DNA of 43,325 nucleotides from Enterovirga sp. (GTDB lineage Bacteria; Pseudomonadota; Alphaproteobacteria; Rhizobiales; Beijerinckiaceae). Made by a program: the position numbers and the translations under genes. The stretch lies in assembly GCF_028290205.1 (NCBI RefSeq), contig NZ_JAQGKF010000119.1:1-43325 (forward strand), in the 5' to 3' direction. The notes under the pieces are model-generated. The model searched no databases. It saw only the letters and a program-made list of their open reading frames with translations, and was not told the DNA's origin. How positions within the stretch are numbered: the first letter of the stretch is position 1; every line of letters begins with the position of its first letter. This document shows positions 1-9,225 of this stretch, one piece after another.

Positions 1-712
1 CACCTCGAACTTCCTTCGGATGTGCTTCGCCGTCCCGTGCGAAGAGTACAAGGTCAACCCGGTCCTCTCGCGAGCGCTCGACCGGATCTTCATCCTCCAC
101 GCTGACCACGAGCAGAACGCCTCGACCTCGACGGTGCGGCTGGCCGGTTCCTCGGGTGCCAATCCGTTCGCCTGCATCGCGGCCGGCATCGCCTGCCTGT
201 GGGGGCCCGCCCATGGCGGCGCCAACGAGGCGGCCCTGAAGATGCTGGCGGAGATCGGCCGGCCTGAAAACGTCGCCAAATACGTCGCCAAGGCCAAGGA
301 CAAGAACGACCCGTTCCGTCTCATGGGCTTCGGCCACCGGGTCTACAAGAACTACGATCCCCGCGCTCGCATCATGCAAAGGACGACGCATGAAGTGCTG
401 TCGGAGCTCGGCATCAAGGACGACCCGCTGCTCGACGTCGCGCTCGAGCTGGAGCAGCTCGCCTTGAGGGACGACTACTTCATCGAGAAGAAGCTTTATC
501 CGAACATCGACTTCTATTCGGGCATCACCCTGAAGGCGATGGGCTTCCCGACCTCCATGTTCACCGTGCTGTTCGCGCTCGCCCGCACCGTGGGCTGGAT
601 CGCGCAGTGGATGGAGATGATCGAGGATCCGTCGCAAAAGATCGGTCGGCCGCGGCAGCTCTATGTCGGGGCGCCGCGCCGCGACTACCCGACCATGACG
701 AACCGCGCCTAA
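1..712 (+). CDS. gltA: Citrate synthase, C-terminal part
   Basis: This is the last 236 codons of a hexameric-type citrate synthase, which condenses oxaloacetate and acetyl-CoA at the entry to the TCA cycle. The reading frame is open from the window edge (first full codon at position 2), so the N-terminal half lies outside. The visible part carries the active-site blocks [22 protein letters not shown] and [14 protein letters not shown], which hold the catalytic and substrate-binding histidines. It also has FYSGI with the region of the catalytic Asp, and the conserved end GRPRQLYVG. Nothing looks broken. It converges on lpxB, with a hairpin between them. Confidence 0.97.
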   Translation, partial: TSNFLRMCFAVPCEEYKVNPVLSRALDRIFILHADHEQNASTSTVRLAGSSGANPFACIAAGIACLWGPAHGGANEAALKMLAEIGRPENVAKYVAKAKDKNDPFRLMGFGHRVYKNYDPRARIMQRTTHEVLSELGIKDDPLLDVALELEQLALRDDYFIEKKLYPNIDFYSGITLKAMGFPTSMFTVLFALARTVGWIAQWMEMIEDPSQKIGRPRQLYVGAPRRDYPTMTNRA

Positions 713-810
713 ATCCGTCTTGGTCGAGCCGGGAGAGCCCGGTTCGACCCGGCCCCGGCGGAGACGGCTCCGGCCGGGATCGCGGCCCTGGTCTGGTCGC
801 TCAGACCTGA

Positions 811-841
811 CCGCCCTTCTGCAGGGCGGGCTCAGCTGAGC
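811..841. terminator. Hairpin and palindrome between gltA and lpxB
   Basis: A 7-bp stem (CCGCCCT at 811-817 with AGGGCGG at 823-829, 5-nt loop) is followed directly by the perfect 12-bp palindrome GCTCAGCTGAGC at 830-841, which runs into the lpxB stop. The genes converge here, so a bidirectional terminator is likely. There is no U-tract, so the efficiency is unknown. Confidence 0.5.
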
Positions 842-2013
842 CGCTTGCCGCCCTGCCAGTCCCGCACGACCTGGAGCACGAGCGCGGCGGCCCGCTCGCT
901 CGGCGTGGTCGGCGCGCCGGCCTCCAGGATCTCCGGCAGGCGCGCGAAGGCGTCGACCTGCCGCCGCCGCTCGGGCGTGTCGGAGAGAAGCGGCATCAAA
1001 GCGGCGGCGAGCCTCTCGGGCGTGCAATCCTCCTGCGTGAATTCCGGCACCACGTTCTCCTCGACCACGAGGTTGGCCAGGACGATCGTCGAGGTGGTGA
1101 TCAGGAACCGGAACAGACCCTCGAGGCGTGACACCTGGTAGGCCACCACCATGGGCACGCCGGCCAGCGCGAGTTCCAGGGTCACGGTGCCAGACGCGGC
1201 AAGCGCCGCATGGGCCTCCCGCATGGCGGCGTATTTCGCCGCCTCCCCGTCCACGATGCGCGGCCGCACCGGCCAGGTCTCGGTGAGCCGGCGAATCTCC
1301 GGGGCGAGATGGGCCACGGCCGGAAGGGTCGCCTCGATGGGCCGTTCGCTCGCCTGGACGAGCCGGCGCAGCGTCTCGCCGAAATGCGGCAGGAGGCGCG
1401 CGATCTCGCCTCGCCGGCTGCCCGGCAGGATGACCAGGCGCAGCGGATCCCGGCCGAGCGGGCTGCGCTCGCCCGGGCCGGGGCTGAGATCGTCCAGCCG
1501 CTCGATCAGCGGGTGGCCGACATAGGTGCAGGGCGGACCGCCGAGCCTCAGATGGGCAGCGGGCTCGAACGGCTTCAGCGCCAGCACATGCGCGACGTAG
1601 CGGCGCATCTTGGCCGCGCGGCCGGGGCGCCAGGCCCAGACGGTCGGGCTCACGTAGTTGACGATCGGCAGGTCCGGCAGGCGGCGCGCGATCCGGCGCG
1701 CGACCGGGTGCGTGAAATCGGGGCTGTCGATGATCACGAGCACATCGGGCCGCGCCGCCACCGCGGCCGCGACGACATCGGATGCGCGCCGCAGGATCAG
1801 CGGCAGCTTGCGGACGACCTGAGCAACTCCCATCGCCGTGACATCGGCGAGGGGGAAGATGCTGCGCAGCCCTTCCCGTTGCATGGCCTCTCCGCCCACC
1901 CCGGAGAGTTGGACCTCCCCGTGAAGGCGGCGAAGCGCCCGGATCAGGGCGGCCCCGAGCTGGTCGCCGGACAATTCCCCGGCCACCATGAACACCCGCA
2001 GCGGCTCAGCCAT
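832..2013 (-). CDS. lpxB: Lipid-A-disaccharide synthase
   Basis: This 393-residue GT19 family glycosyltransferase joins UDP-2,3-diacylglucosamine and lipid X into the lipid A disaccharide at the inner membrane. The N-terminus LRVFMVAGELSGDQLGA and the block LSGVGGEAMQREGL are characteristic. The middle and C-terminal blocks (VNYVSPTVWAWRPGRA, ILPGSRRGEI, LALAGVPMVVAYQ) also match the family. I chose the ATG at 2013 because homologous sequence begins there. It overlaps the lpxI stop by 8 nt, which suggests translational coupling. It is the last gene of the lpxD-fabZ-lpxA-lpxI-lpxB string. Confidence 0.96.
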   Translation of the reverse strand: MAEPLRVFMVAGELSGDQLGAALIRALRRLHGEVQLSGVGGEAMQREGLRSIFPLADVTAMGVAQVVRKLPLILRRASDVVAAAVAARPDVLVIIDSPDFTHPVARRIARRLPDLPIVNYVSPTVWAWRPGRAAKMRRYVAHVLALKPFEPAAHLRLGGPPCTYVGHPLIERLDDLSPGPGERSPLGRDPLRLVILPGSRRGEIARLLPHFGETLRRLVQASERPIEATLPAVAHLAPEIRRLTETWPVRPRIVDGEAAKYAAMREAHAALAASGTVTLELALAGVPMVVAYQVSRLEGLFRFLITTSTIVLANLVVEENVVPEFTQEDCTPERLAAALMPLLSDTPERRRQVDAFARLPEILEAGAPTTPSERAAALVLQVVRDWQGGKRLS

Positions 2014-2878
2014 CCTGCGCTGCGCTCCCCGGCGCGAGGCGGGCGGGATCCACCCCCACCAGAAACAATCCATGCCGATCCAGCCGGGCGATCGTCTCAC
2101 GTCGGTTCAAGACAAGCGTCAGCCCGCTCGCGACAGCGATCCCGTCGAGCCCGGCCGCCGCAGCGTTCACCACCGTGCGGGGGCCGATGGCCGGCAGATC
2201 GACCCGCAGGTCCTGGCCGCGCTTCGGAGCCTTCACGAGGACGCCGCCGGACGTGGCGCGTTTGAACAGGCGGCGGCCGCGCAGGGCCTGCGCCCGGGCC
2301 AGCGTCCGATCGGTGCCCTCGGGCCCCTCGATGGCCAGAACACGCTCGTCGGACACCACCACGGCCTGGCCAATATCGAAGGGCGACATGGCATCGAGCA
2401 CCCGCAGGCCACAGGCGATCGCAGCCTCGTCCTTGGAATCGGGGCCCCTCGCGCCATAGACGATCTGCTCGGCCAGGAGTTCGGGCGCCAGCTCACGGAC
2501 CCCGAGCACCGGAAATCCGCGGTCCTCGATGAGCTCGACCACCCCGCGCATCAGCGTGTCGTCGCCTCGGGCCACCAGGCGGGCGATCTCGTCCCGGTTG
2601 CGGACCAGGGAGAAGGCGCCAGCGAGCGCTGCCGCGGATGGCCGGCTCAATCCCCCGGCCAGCGTCACGGCAGCCGGCTTCCACTCGTCCAGGCAGGCGA
2701 AGGCGCGCTGGATGTCGAGCAGGGCCACCACGGCGTCAGCCCGGCCCCGGGTGGCCCGGTCGGAGAAGCCCCGGATGGCCAGGATCCGACACGGACGCCC
2801 GGTCGCGGCGAGCCGGTCGGCCAAGAGCAGCGGAAGCTCGCCGCCGCCGGCCAGAATGGCGATCGGCCCGGCGCTCAC
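2006..2878 (-). CDS. lpxI: UDP-2,3-diacylglucosamine pyrophosphatase LpxI
   Basis: This 290-residue DUF1009 family protein cleaves UDP-2,3-diacylglucosamine to lipid X and UMP, the step done by the unrelated LpxH in enterobacteria. The N-terminal block PIAILAGGGELPLLLADRL and the C-terminal blocks (FDIGQAVVVSDERVLAIEG, DLRVDLPAIGPRTV, GLAVASGLT-like) match LpxI. The GTG at 2878 is chosen because it overlaps the lpxA stop as GTGA and because family similarity starts there. The frame is open far upstream, but that part is antisense-like shadow of lpxA. Its place between lpxA and lpxB supports the role. Confidence 0.94.
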   Translation of the reverse strand: MSAGPIAILAGGGELPLLLADRLAATGRPCRILAIRGFSDRATRGRADAVVALLDIQRAFACLDEWKPAAVTLAGGLSRPSAAALAGAFSLVRNRDEIARLVARGDDTLMRGVVELIEDRGFPVLGVRELAPELLAEQIVYGARGPDSKDEAAIACGLRVLDAMSPFDIGQAVVVSDERVLAIEGPEGTDRTLARAQALRGRRLFKRATSGGVLVKAPKRGQDLRVDLPAIGPRTVVNAAAAGLDGIAVASGLTLVLNRRETIARLDRHGLFLVGVDPARLAPGSAAQDG

Positions 2879-3702
2879 GAGCCGGGCGGCGACGCTTCGC
2901 GCGGCGTGCAGATGGAGCGGTCGTTGCCGTCGCGGATGAAGTCCAGGATCTCGTGCACGGTCGGGTGCTTGGCGAATTCCTCGGCCACGTCCTCGACCCG
3001 CTCCGCGAGTGTGCCCTCGTCGGCGAAGAGCAGCCGGTAGGCACGGCGCAGGTCGTGGATCTGCTCGCGCGAAAAGCCGCGGCGGCGCAGCCCGATGATG
3101 TTCAGGCCGTGCAGATAGGCCCGGTTGCCGAGCACCATCCCGTAGGGGATCACGTCCTGCAGCACGGCCGAGAGCCCGCCCACGAAGGCGTGCGGTCCGA
3201 TGCGGACGAATTGGTGCACGCCGGCGCCGCCGCCGATGATGGCGAAATCGCCGATCTTGCAATGCCCGGCCAGCATCACGTTCGACGTCAGGATGACGTT
3301 TGAGCCGACCCGGCAATCATGGGCCACGTGCGACTGGGCCAGGAGGAAGCAGCGGTCGCCGACGATGGTGCTGCCGGAGCCTGTGGCTGTGCCGACATTC
3401 ATCGTCACGCCTTCGCGGATGATGCATTCCTCGCCGATCCGCAGCGTGGTCGGTTCGCCCTTGTAGCGCAGGTCCTGCGGCGCGTGCCCGATGGAGGCGA
3501 ACGGGAAGATGCGCGTGCGCGGGCCGACCGTCGTGTGACCGGCCACCACGACATGGCTCAGGAGTTCGCAGCCGTCACCGAGCTCCACATCCGGCCCGAC
3601 CGTGCAGTACGGGCCGATGCTGACGCCGGCGCCAAGGCGCGCGGCGGGGTCAACGATGGCGGTGGGGTGAATTCCGCGCCGGGGTTCGACGGGAACGTTC
3701 AT
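2875..3702 (-). CDS. lpxA: Acyl-ACP--UDP-N-acetylglucosamine O-acyltransferase
   Basis: This 275-residue protein makes the first step of lipid A synthesis, 3-O-acylation of UDP-GlcNAc. The N-terminal two thirds is a left-handed beta helix of hexapeptide repeats ([21 protein letters not shown] onward, in short repeats of I-G-x type). It includes [10 protein letters not shown] with the catalytic His and [12 protein letters not shown] in the C-terminal helical domain. The ATG at 3702 overlaps the fabZ stop by 4 nt (ATGA). A longer upstream frame exists but has no family similarity. Confidence 0.96.
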   Translation of the reverse strand: MNVPVEPRRGIHPTAIVDPAARLGAGVSIGPYCTVGPDVELGDGCELLSHVVVAGHTTVGPRTRIFPFASIGHAPQDLRYKGEPTTLRIGEECIIREGVTMNVGTATGSGSTIVGDRCFLLAQSHVAHDCRVGSNVILTSNVMLAGHCKIGDFAIIGGGAGVHQFVRIGPHAFVGGLSAVLQDVIPYGMVLGNRAYLHGLNIIGLRRRGFSREQIHDLRRAYRLLFADEGTLAERVEDVAEEFAKHPTVHEILDFIRDGNDRSICTPREASPPGS

Positions 3703-4163
3703 TCCGAAACCAGCATCGCGCTCACCTCGGCCTCGGCCACCAGCGCGCCCTCGACCCTGGCCTCGCCGCGATACCACCACATATTGCGGCGGGAGCTGAG
3801 CTTGGTCATGTGGTACCGCACCACGTCCCCGGGCTGGACGGGCTTGCGAAACTTGGCCTTGTCGATGGTCATGAAGAAGACTTTGCTCGGCGGCTTGTTC
3901 TCGGACAGCTTGGACGCGATGCAGATCGCACCCGCCGTCTGCGCCATGCCCTCGATCAGCAGAACCCCCGGGAAGACCGGCGCCTGGGGGAAGTGGCCCA
4001 TGAACGGGGACTCGTTGTAGGTCACGTTCTTGATGCCGATGCAGGACTTGTCGCCGTCGATCTCGACGATCCGGTCCACCAGAAGGAACGGGTAGCGGTG
4101 CGGAAGCAGTTCCAGGATGCGGCCGATATCAGCCGACTCGAGCTTCGCGATCTCCTCTGACAT
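3699..4163 (-). CDS. fabZ: 3-hydroxyacyl-ACP dehydratase FabZ
   Basis: This 154-residue hot-dog fold dehydratase converts 3-hydroxyacyl-ACP to trans-2-enoyl-ACP in fatty acid elongation, competing with LpxA for hydroxyacyl-ACP. It shows [40 protein letters not shown] with the catalytic His, and the expected Glu region. Two in-frame ATGs exist, at 4169 and 4163. The GGAGG at 4170-4174 sits 6 nt before the second but almost touches the first, so 4163 is preferred. It lies between lpxD and lpxA in the usual order. Confidence 0.96.
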   Translation of the reverse strand: MSEEIAKLESADIGRILELLPHRYPFLLVDRIVEIDGDKSCIGIKNVTYNESPFMGHFPQAPVFPGVLLIEGMAQTAGAICIASKLSENKPPSKVFFMTIDKAKFRKPVQPGDVVRYHMTKLSSRRNMWWYRGEARVEGALVAEAEVSAMLVSE

Positions 4164-4235
4164 CCTCATCCTCCGGCCGGGCCCCGGCCCGGCACACGCT
4201 TAGGTCGTTTCACGCGCCGGGTGAATGGCCCGTCG

Positions 4236-5297
4236 TCAGGATGCGTCCGGCTCTCCGCCCTGCCCGCCGCGGCGTGCCGCCAGCGTCTTCAGCGTGGTCA
4301 TCTCGCGGAACCATTCCCGCACCGGCTTGGCCGGCGTTCCGCCCCACCGCGACCCGGGCGGTACGTCCTTGTTGACGTTGCTGGATCCCGCGATCTGCGA
4401 GCCCGCGCCGATCCTGAGATGCCCCACAACGCCCACCTGTCCGGCAAGCACCACGTAGTCTTCCAGTGTCGCCGAGCCCGAAATGCCGGTCTGGGAGACG
4501 ATGATGCAATGGCGGCCGATCACGACGTTGTGCGCAATCTGGACCAGGTTGTCGATCTTGGTGCCCTCGCCGATCACCGTGTCGCGCGTGGCGCCCCGGT
4601 CCACCGTCGTGTTGGCGCCGATCTCGACATCGTCCTGAATCACGACGCGTCCGATCTGCGCCACCTTGAGGTGGCGCCCGCGCCCCAGCGCATAGCCGAA
4701 GCCGTCCTGGCCGATCCGCACCCCGGGATGCAGCGTGACCCGGTCGCCGATCAGGGCGTTGAGCACGCTCACCTGTGGGCCGATCGAACAGTCGCGGCCG
4801 ATGCGGCAGCCCGGGCCGACCACGGCTCCGGCCCCGATCACGCTTCCGCGGCCGATCTCCGTACCGGGCCCGATCACGGCGCCCGGATCCACCGTCACGC
4901 CGCTCTCGAGTCGGGCCGAGGGGTGGACCGAACTGCCGGGGCTGATGCCTGAGGCACCGAAGACGGAGCCGGGCCGCAGGGCATCGGGATGGAACCGTCC
5001 GAGGACGGCGGCATAGGTCCGATAAGGCTCCGGTACGACCAACGCCACGGTCCCGGACGGGACCTTTGGCGCGAAGCGGGCCGAGACGAGGCACAGCCCC
5101 GCCCGCGTCGCGGCGAGCGCGCCGAGGTAGCGCGCATTGTCCATGTAGGAGAGGTCGCGGGGACCGGCCTCCTCGAGGGAGGCAACCCCGTCAACCGAGA
5201 TCGAGAGCTCGGTGACGGGGGGCTCAATTCCGGCCAGGGCCGCGATTTCGGCGAGCCCCATGGGCCCGCCGCGAGGGGGAAAAAAGAGCGGATCCAA
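4236..5297 (-). CDS. lpxD: UDP-3-O-(3-hydroxyacyl)glucosamine N-acyltransferase
   Basis: This 353-residue enzyme does the third lipid A step, N-acylation of UDP-3-O-acyl-glucosamine. The N-terminal domain has the family pattern D-P-x-F-F followed by LAEIAALAG and [10 protein letters not shown]. The C-terminal two thirds is a hexapeptide-repeat beta helix, with QDGFGYALG and [31 protein letters not shown] split over the active site. The DPLFF segment is reached only from a TTG at 5297, since no ATG or GTG lies upstream before the stop. An ATG at 5261 would drop it, so I prefer TTG with moderate certainty. Confidence 0.94.
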   Translation of the reverse strand: MDPLFFPPRGGPMGLAEIAALAGIEPPVTELSISVDGVASLEEAGPRDLSYMDNARYLGALAATRAGLCLVSARFAPKVPSGTVALVVPEPYRTYAAVLGRFHPDALRPGSVFGASGISPGSSVHPSARLESGVTVDPGAVIGPGTEIGRGSVIGAGAVVGPGCRIGRDCSIGPQVSVLNALIGDRVTLHPGVRIGQDGFGYALGRGRHLKVAQIGRVVIQDDVEIGANTTVDRGATRDTVIGEGTKIDNLVQIAHNVVIGRHCIIVSQTGISGSATLEDYVVLAGQVGVVGHLRIGAGSQIAGSSNVNKDVPPGSRWGGTPAKPVREWFREMTTLKTLAARRGGQGGEPDAS

Positions 5298-5342
5298 ACG
5301 CTTGATACCAGCCCGCGCCGACCCGCGACGCGGGTCAGGCGA

Positions 5343-7907
5343 TCAGAACCGGGTGCCGCCCGAGAAGCGGAACGCCTGCGTCTGGTCCTCGCCCACGCGC
5401 TGACGCCCGAGCCCGTTGCCGTAATCGACGAACGTGCCGTTGTCCTTGGTGAGGGCGTAGGCGTAATCGAACCGCAGCGGACCGAGCGGCGAGTTCCACA
5501 GAATGGAGGCGCCGATCGAGGACCGAATGGTGTTGCGGTCCCGCACCGAGATGCATTCCGGCTGAACGTTCAGGGCCGAGAAGCCGCCATACGCCGCACA
5601 GCTCTGCCCGAAGCCCTCGAACCGGCCGTTGCCGTTCACATCCAGCGCCCGCGGACCGCGATAGCCGAACAGCGTACCGGCATCGGCGAACACGGCGCCC
5701 TTCAGCCCCAGATCGCGCGGGATCAGCGGGATCGGGAACTGCGCCTCGGCCGAGATGCCGAGATACGTGGTGCCGCCGAGCGCGTTCTGGCTCGCATCCG
5801 GGCTCGAGATGTCCCGCGGGCCGATGCCGGCCGGCGCGAAGCCGCGAACCAGCGTCGGTCCAAGGAAGTAGTGGTCGACGAGGCGCAGATCGCCGCCCGC
5901 GCTGCGCAGGCCACTGCTGGACCGCGAATTGCCGAGCCCCTCGGTGTGACCGCCCTGGATTTTCAGGACGCCGACGAGATCCTCGACGAACAGCTCGTGA
6001 TAGGCGCGCGCCTCACCGGACACCCGGAAGTACTTCGAGTCCCCGCCGACACCCGCATAATCCGGCTTGATCTCGGCATAGATGCCGCTGCGCGGGTTCT
6101 TGAGGTTGTCGACCGTGTTGTAGGCCAGCGTGAGCCCGACCAGCGAGGTGACTGTGGAACCACGCGATTCCTTCACGGCGATGGAGGCTTCGCCGTCATA
6201 GGCGCAGTTCGGATAGGCCGCGGTCACCCCGTCCGGATTGAGCCGCGTGTAGCCGGGCAGCGGCACCGTGCAGTCGTTGAACGGCTGCTTCAGCGTGTTC
6301 GGGATCTTGAGATTCTGCTCGTACAGCGAATACCGCAGCGTCAGACCCGACTCCTCCGTCAACGGCAGGCCGAGGCGAAGCTGCCCACCCGTCGTGCGGT
6401 TCTCGTAGCGCGAGTACTGGGTCTGGTCCGAGTACTTGGTGAAGATGTCGAAGCCGGCCGCCAGCCGATACCCAAGGAAGTAGGGCTCGGTGAAGCTGAA
6501 ATCGATGCCGTTCGAGCGCTGGCCGACCTGACCCGCAAGGCGGACGAACTGACCGCGGCCGAGGAAGTTCGACTCGGAGATCGAGACCTCGCCGATGGCG
6601 CCGTCGGCCGTGGAATAGCCGCCCGCAATCGAGAAGGCGCCGGTCGCCTGATCCTCGACGTCGATGTTCACGACGACCCGATCAGCGGCGGTGCCGGGCT
6701 CGGTCGAGACCCGAACCTTCTTGAAGTAGCCGAGGTTGTTCAGGCGCCGTTCGCCGCGGTCGATCAGGACCTTGTTGAAGGGATCCCCTTCTTCAATGTC
6801 GAGCTCGCGCCGGACCACGTAGTCGCGGGTACGGGTGTTGCCCCGCACGATGATGCGCTCGACATAGACCCGCGGACCCTCGTCGACGACGAAGCCGAGA
6901 TTGACGGTCGAGGTGGCCTGATCCCGGGCGCCGGTCGGCCGCACCTGGACAAAGGGATGCCCGCGGCGGACCGCCGCCTGCGTCATGCCCGTGAGGGTCT
7001 TCTCGATCGCCTCGGCGTTGTAGACGTCGCCCGGATCGGTCTGGATCTCGCCGCGCAGGATCTCGGGATCGAGCGACGGCACCCGGGAGTCGAAGCCGAC
7101 CGCACCGACGCGATACTGCGCGCCCTCGTTGACCGCGATGGTGATGACGTAGCCGCCGCGCTGCGCGTCGAAGCGCACGTCCGTGCCGGTCACCTGGAAG
7201 TCGGCATAGCCGTTCTTCAGGTAGTAGCGGCGAATGATCTCCTGGTCGGCGGCGAGCCGGTCCTCGTCATAGACGTCGTTCGTCTTGAGGAAGCTCAGCA
7301 GGTTCATCTCGCCCGTCTGCATGAGGTTGCGCAGACGCGTGGACGAGACGGCGGAGTTGCCCGTGAAGTTGATTTCGAGGACGCCGGTCTTGCCGCCCTC
7401 CTCGACCGTGAACACGACGTCGACACGGCCGTTCGGCAGGTCGACCACCCGCGACGTCACCGTCGCGTTGCCGCGGCCGATGCGGCGGTAGAATTCACGC
7501 AGGCGCTCCGCATCGGCCTCGACGAGGCGGCGATCCAGCGGCCGGCGGGCCTTGGTCTGCAACTCGGAGTCGAGCTGCTCGCGCTTGAACTTGCGATTTC
7601 CCTCGATCACGACACGGCTGATCGTGGTGTTCTCGTTGACCGTGACGACGATCTGGGCGCCCTGCCGAACGATGTTGACGCTCGAGAACAGCCCCGTCTG
7701 GAGCATGTTGCGGCGGGCCTCTTCGAGGGAGCCCGAACCGGAGATGTAGGAGCGCACGGTCTCAACATCGACGCGGCCATTGCCCCGAACCACGATCTCC
7801 TGCGCGGCGGCAGGCCCGCCGACCGCGACTGCGGCCAGCGCGGCGCCCAGCAGGGCTGCGTGAGAACGGGCCGGTCGGAACCGGCGCAACCTCTTCGTCG
7901 ACATCAT
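5343..7907 (-). CDS. bamA: Outer membrane protein assembly factor BamA
   Basis: This 854-residue Omp85 protein is the central subunit of the BAM complex, which folds beta-barrel proteins into the outer membrane. An N-terminal Sec signal ends in GGPAAAQE. About 400 residues of POTRA repeats follow, including VVIEGNRKFKREQL and RIIVRGNTRTRDYVVRREL. The C-terminal 16-strand barrel contains the loop-6 type sequence VRGFAPAGIGPRD and ends in Phe (FRFSGGTRF), the usual beta-signal. Two adjacent ATGs are possible, and I took the first. The 163-nt gap before it is the largest inside the block, so a separate promoter may sit there, but I see no strong one. Confidence 0.97.
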   Translation of the reverse strand: MMSTKRLRRFRPARSHAALLGAALAAVAVGGPAAAQEIVVRGNGRVDVETVRSYISGSGSLEEARRNMLQTGLFSSVNIVRQGAQIVVTVNENTTISRVVIEGNRKFKREQLDSELQTKARRPLDRRLVEADAERLREFYRRIGRGNATVTSRVVDLPNGRVDVVFTVEEGGKTGVLEINFTGNSAVSSTRLRNLMQTGEMNLLSFLKTNDVYDEDRLAADQEIIRRYYLKNGYADFQVTGTDVRFDAQRGGYVITIAVNEGAQYRVGAVGFDSRVPSLDPEILRGEIQTDPGDVYNAEAIEKTLTGMTQAAVRRGHPFVQVRPTGARDQATSTVNLGFVVDEGPRVYVERIIVRGNTRTRDYVVRRELDIEEGDPFNKVLIDRGERRLNNLGYFKKVRVSTEPGTAADRVVVNIDVEDQATGAFSIAGGYSTADGAIGEVSISESNFLGRGQFVRLAGQVGQRSNGIDFSFTEPYFLGYRLAAGFDIFTKYSDQTQYSRYENRTTGGQLRLGLPLTEESGLTLRYSLYEQNLKIPNTLKQPFNDCTVPLPGYTRLNPDGVTAAYPNCAYDGEASIAVKESRGSTVTSLVGLTLAYNTVDNLKNPRSGIYAEIKPDYAGVGGDSKYFRVSGEARAYHELFVEDLVGVLKIQGGHTEGLGNSRSSSGLRSAGGDLRLVDHYFLGPTLVRGFAPAGIGPRDISSPDASQNALGGTTYLGISAEAQFPIPLIPRDLGLKGAVFADAGTLFGYRGPRALDVNGNGRFEGFGQSCAAYGGFSALNVQPECISVRDRNTIRSSIGASILWNSPLGPLRFDYAYALTKDNGTFVDYGNGLGRQRVGEDQTQAFRFSGGTRF

Positions 7908-8070
7908 TCGCTTTTGCCCGTCTCGTTTCTTGCTTCTTGCGAAGCCAGTTCCCGATCCGGCGGCTACCTCCAGCCGGCCAAATACAGTGTCTGGCTTCCC
8001 CTAATCCCGGCCGTCACGCAACCGGGTTAAGCTTAATCAGCCCTCATTCTCGGGCTGCGTGGCGTCCGTG
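7908..8070 (-). other. rseP-bamA intergenic gap
   Basis: This 163-nt stretch is the widest gap inside the envelope gene block. It contains a 6-bp stem (8038-8043 with 8052-8057) followed on the minus strand by an AT-rich palindrome TTAAGCTTAA around 8025-8036, which could act as a weak terminator for rseP. I could not pick a convincing promoter for bamA. Confidence 0.3.
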
Positions 8071-9225
8071 TCACGTCCCGCGGGCTGTAAAAGCTGCGCC
8101 AAGGTGAACAATGTCATTCCAGGTCGCGAACAGCATCAGCATCACCACCAGGGCCAGCCCGATTCGGAAGCCGATCTCCTGGGCACGGTCGCTCAGAGGC
8201 CGTCCCCTCACCGCCTCCACTCCGTAGAACAGGAGGTGGCCGCCGTCGAGCAGCGGCACCGGAAAGAGGTTCAGCAGCCCGATGGAGACGGACAGGATCG
8301 CGATCAGGCCGACCAGCGAGCCAAGTCCGCCCATCGAGGCGACGTCGCCCGAAACCCGCATGATGCCGATGGGGCCCGAGAGCTGCTGCGGCGATTCCCG
8401 GCCGACCACGAGCTTGCCGAGGTAGTTGAACGTCCGGTCGATCACGTTCCAGGTTTCGGCGACGCCGGCCCCCAGCGAATCAGCAAGCCCGTAGCTGACA
8501 TGGACGACGTCGGCGGGATTGCGCGAGCCCTGCAGGCCGAGCTGCCCGATTCGCTGCTTGCCGAATCCCGGCACCTCGACCTCACGGACGGCCGGAACCG
8601 CCTCGATCGTGATCCGGCGACCGCCGCGATCGACCACGAATTGCAGCCGGTCGCCGCCGCTTGTGGTGACGAGCCGCTGCATGTCGGCGAAGCTGGTGAT
8701 CTGCCGGCCGTCGATGGACACGATGACGTCCCCGGCCAGGAACCCGGCGGCCTCGGCCGGGCTGGCGGGCTGCACGGCCTCAATTCGGGCCGGCAGCACG
8801 GCGCGGCCGTTGACGTAGGTCATGGCCGCGAAGACGGCGATGGCCAGGAGGAAGTTGGCAATCGGGCCCGCGGCCACGATGGCGGCGCGCTTCCAGAGCG
8901 CCTGGTGGTGGAAGCTCACCGCCCGTTCCGAGGGGCTCATCGCGGCCAGGCTCTCGTCGTCCGGCACGCTGGCGCCGTTCATGTCACCCACGAACTTGAC
9001 GTAGCCGCCCAGCGGGATGGCCGAAATCTTCCAGCGCGTGCCGTGGCGGTCGTACCAGCCCACCAACTCGCGCCCGAAGCCGATCGAGAACGCCTTGACG
9101 CCCACGCCGCACAGCCGCCCGACCCAGAAGTGGCCGAGCTCATGGATGAACACCACGATCGTCAGGACGAACAGGAAGGCGGCCGGATAGATCAACATCC
9201 CGCCGAGCTTGCCCAGCAACTCCAT
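8071..9225 (-). CDS. rseP: Site-2 intramembrane metalloprotease RseP
   Basis: This 384-residue M50 family protease cuts anti-sigma factors and leftover signal peptides within the inner membrane. HELGH lies at residues 28-32 in the first membrane segment, a PDZ domain (PASPAEAAGFLAGDVIVSIDGRQI) sits in the middle, and the second metal site LLDGGHLLF lies near the C-terminus with hydrophobic segments around it. I chose the ATG at 9225, which overlaps the dxr stop by one base (TGATG) and has GGAG 6 nt upstream. A GTG one codon earlier is possible. No rpoE or rseA is nearby, so the substrate is unknown. Confidence 0.95.
   Translation of the reverse strand: MELLGKLGGMLIYPAAFLFVLTIVVFIHELGHFWVGRLCGVGVKAFSIGFGRELVGWYDRHGTRWKISAIPLGGYVKFVGDMNGASVPDDESLAAMSPSERAVSFHHQALWKRAAIVAAGPIANFLLAIAVFAAMTYVNGRAVLPARIEAVQPASPAEAAGFLAGDVIVSIDGRQITSFADMQRLVTTSGGDRLQFVVDRGGRRITIEAVPAVREVEVPGFGKQRIGQLGLQGSRNPADVVHVSYGLADSLGAGVAETWNVIDRTFNYLGKLVVGRESPQQLSGPIGIMRVSGDVASMGGLGSLVGLIAILSVSIGLLNLFPVPLLDGGHLLFYGVEAVRGRPLSDRAQEIGFRIGLALVVMLMLFATWNDIVHLGAAFTARGT

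Noticed and set aside
4989-8030. Plus-strand open frame of about 1000 codons opposite lpxD and bamA
   Set aside because: It lies wholly antisense to clear bamA and lpxD, has no family similarity, and reads Arg/Ala/Asp-rich as expected of a GC-rich shadow frame.
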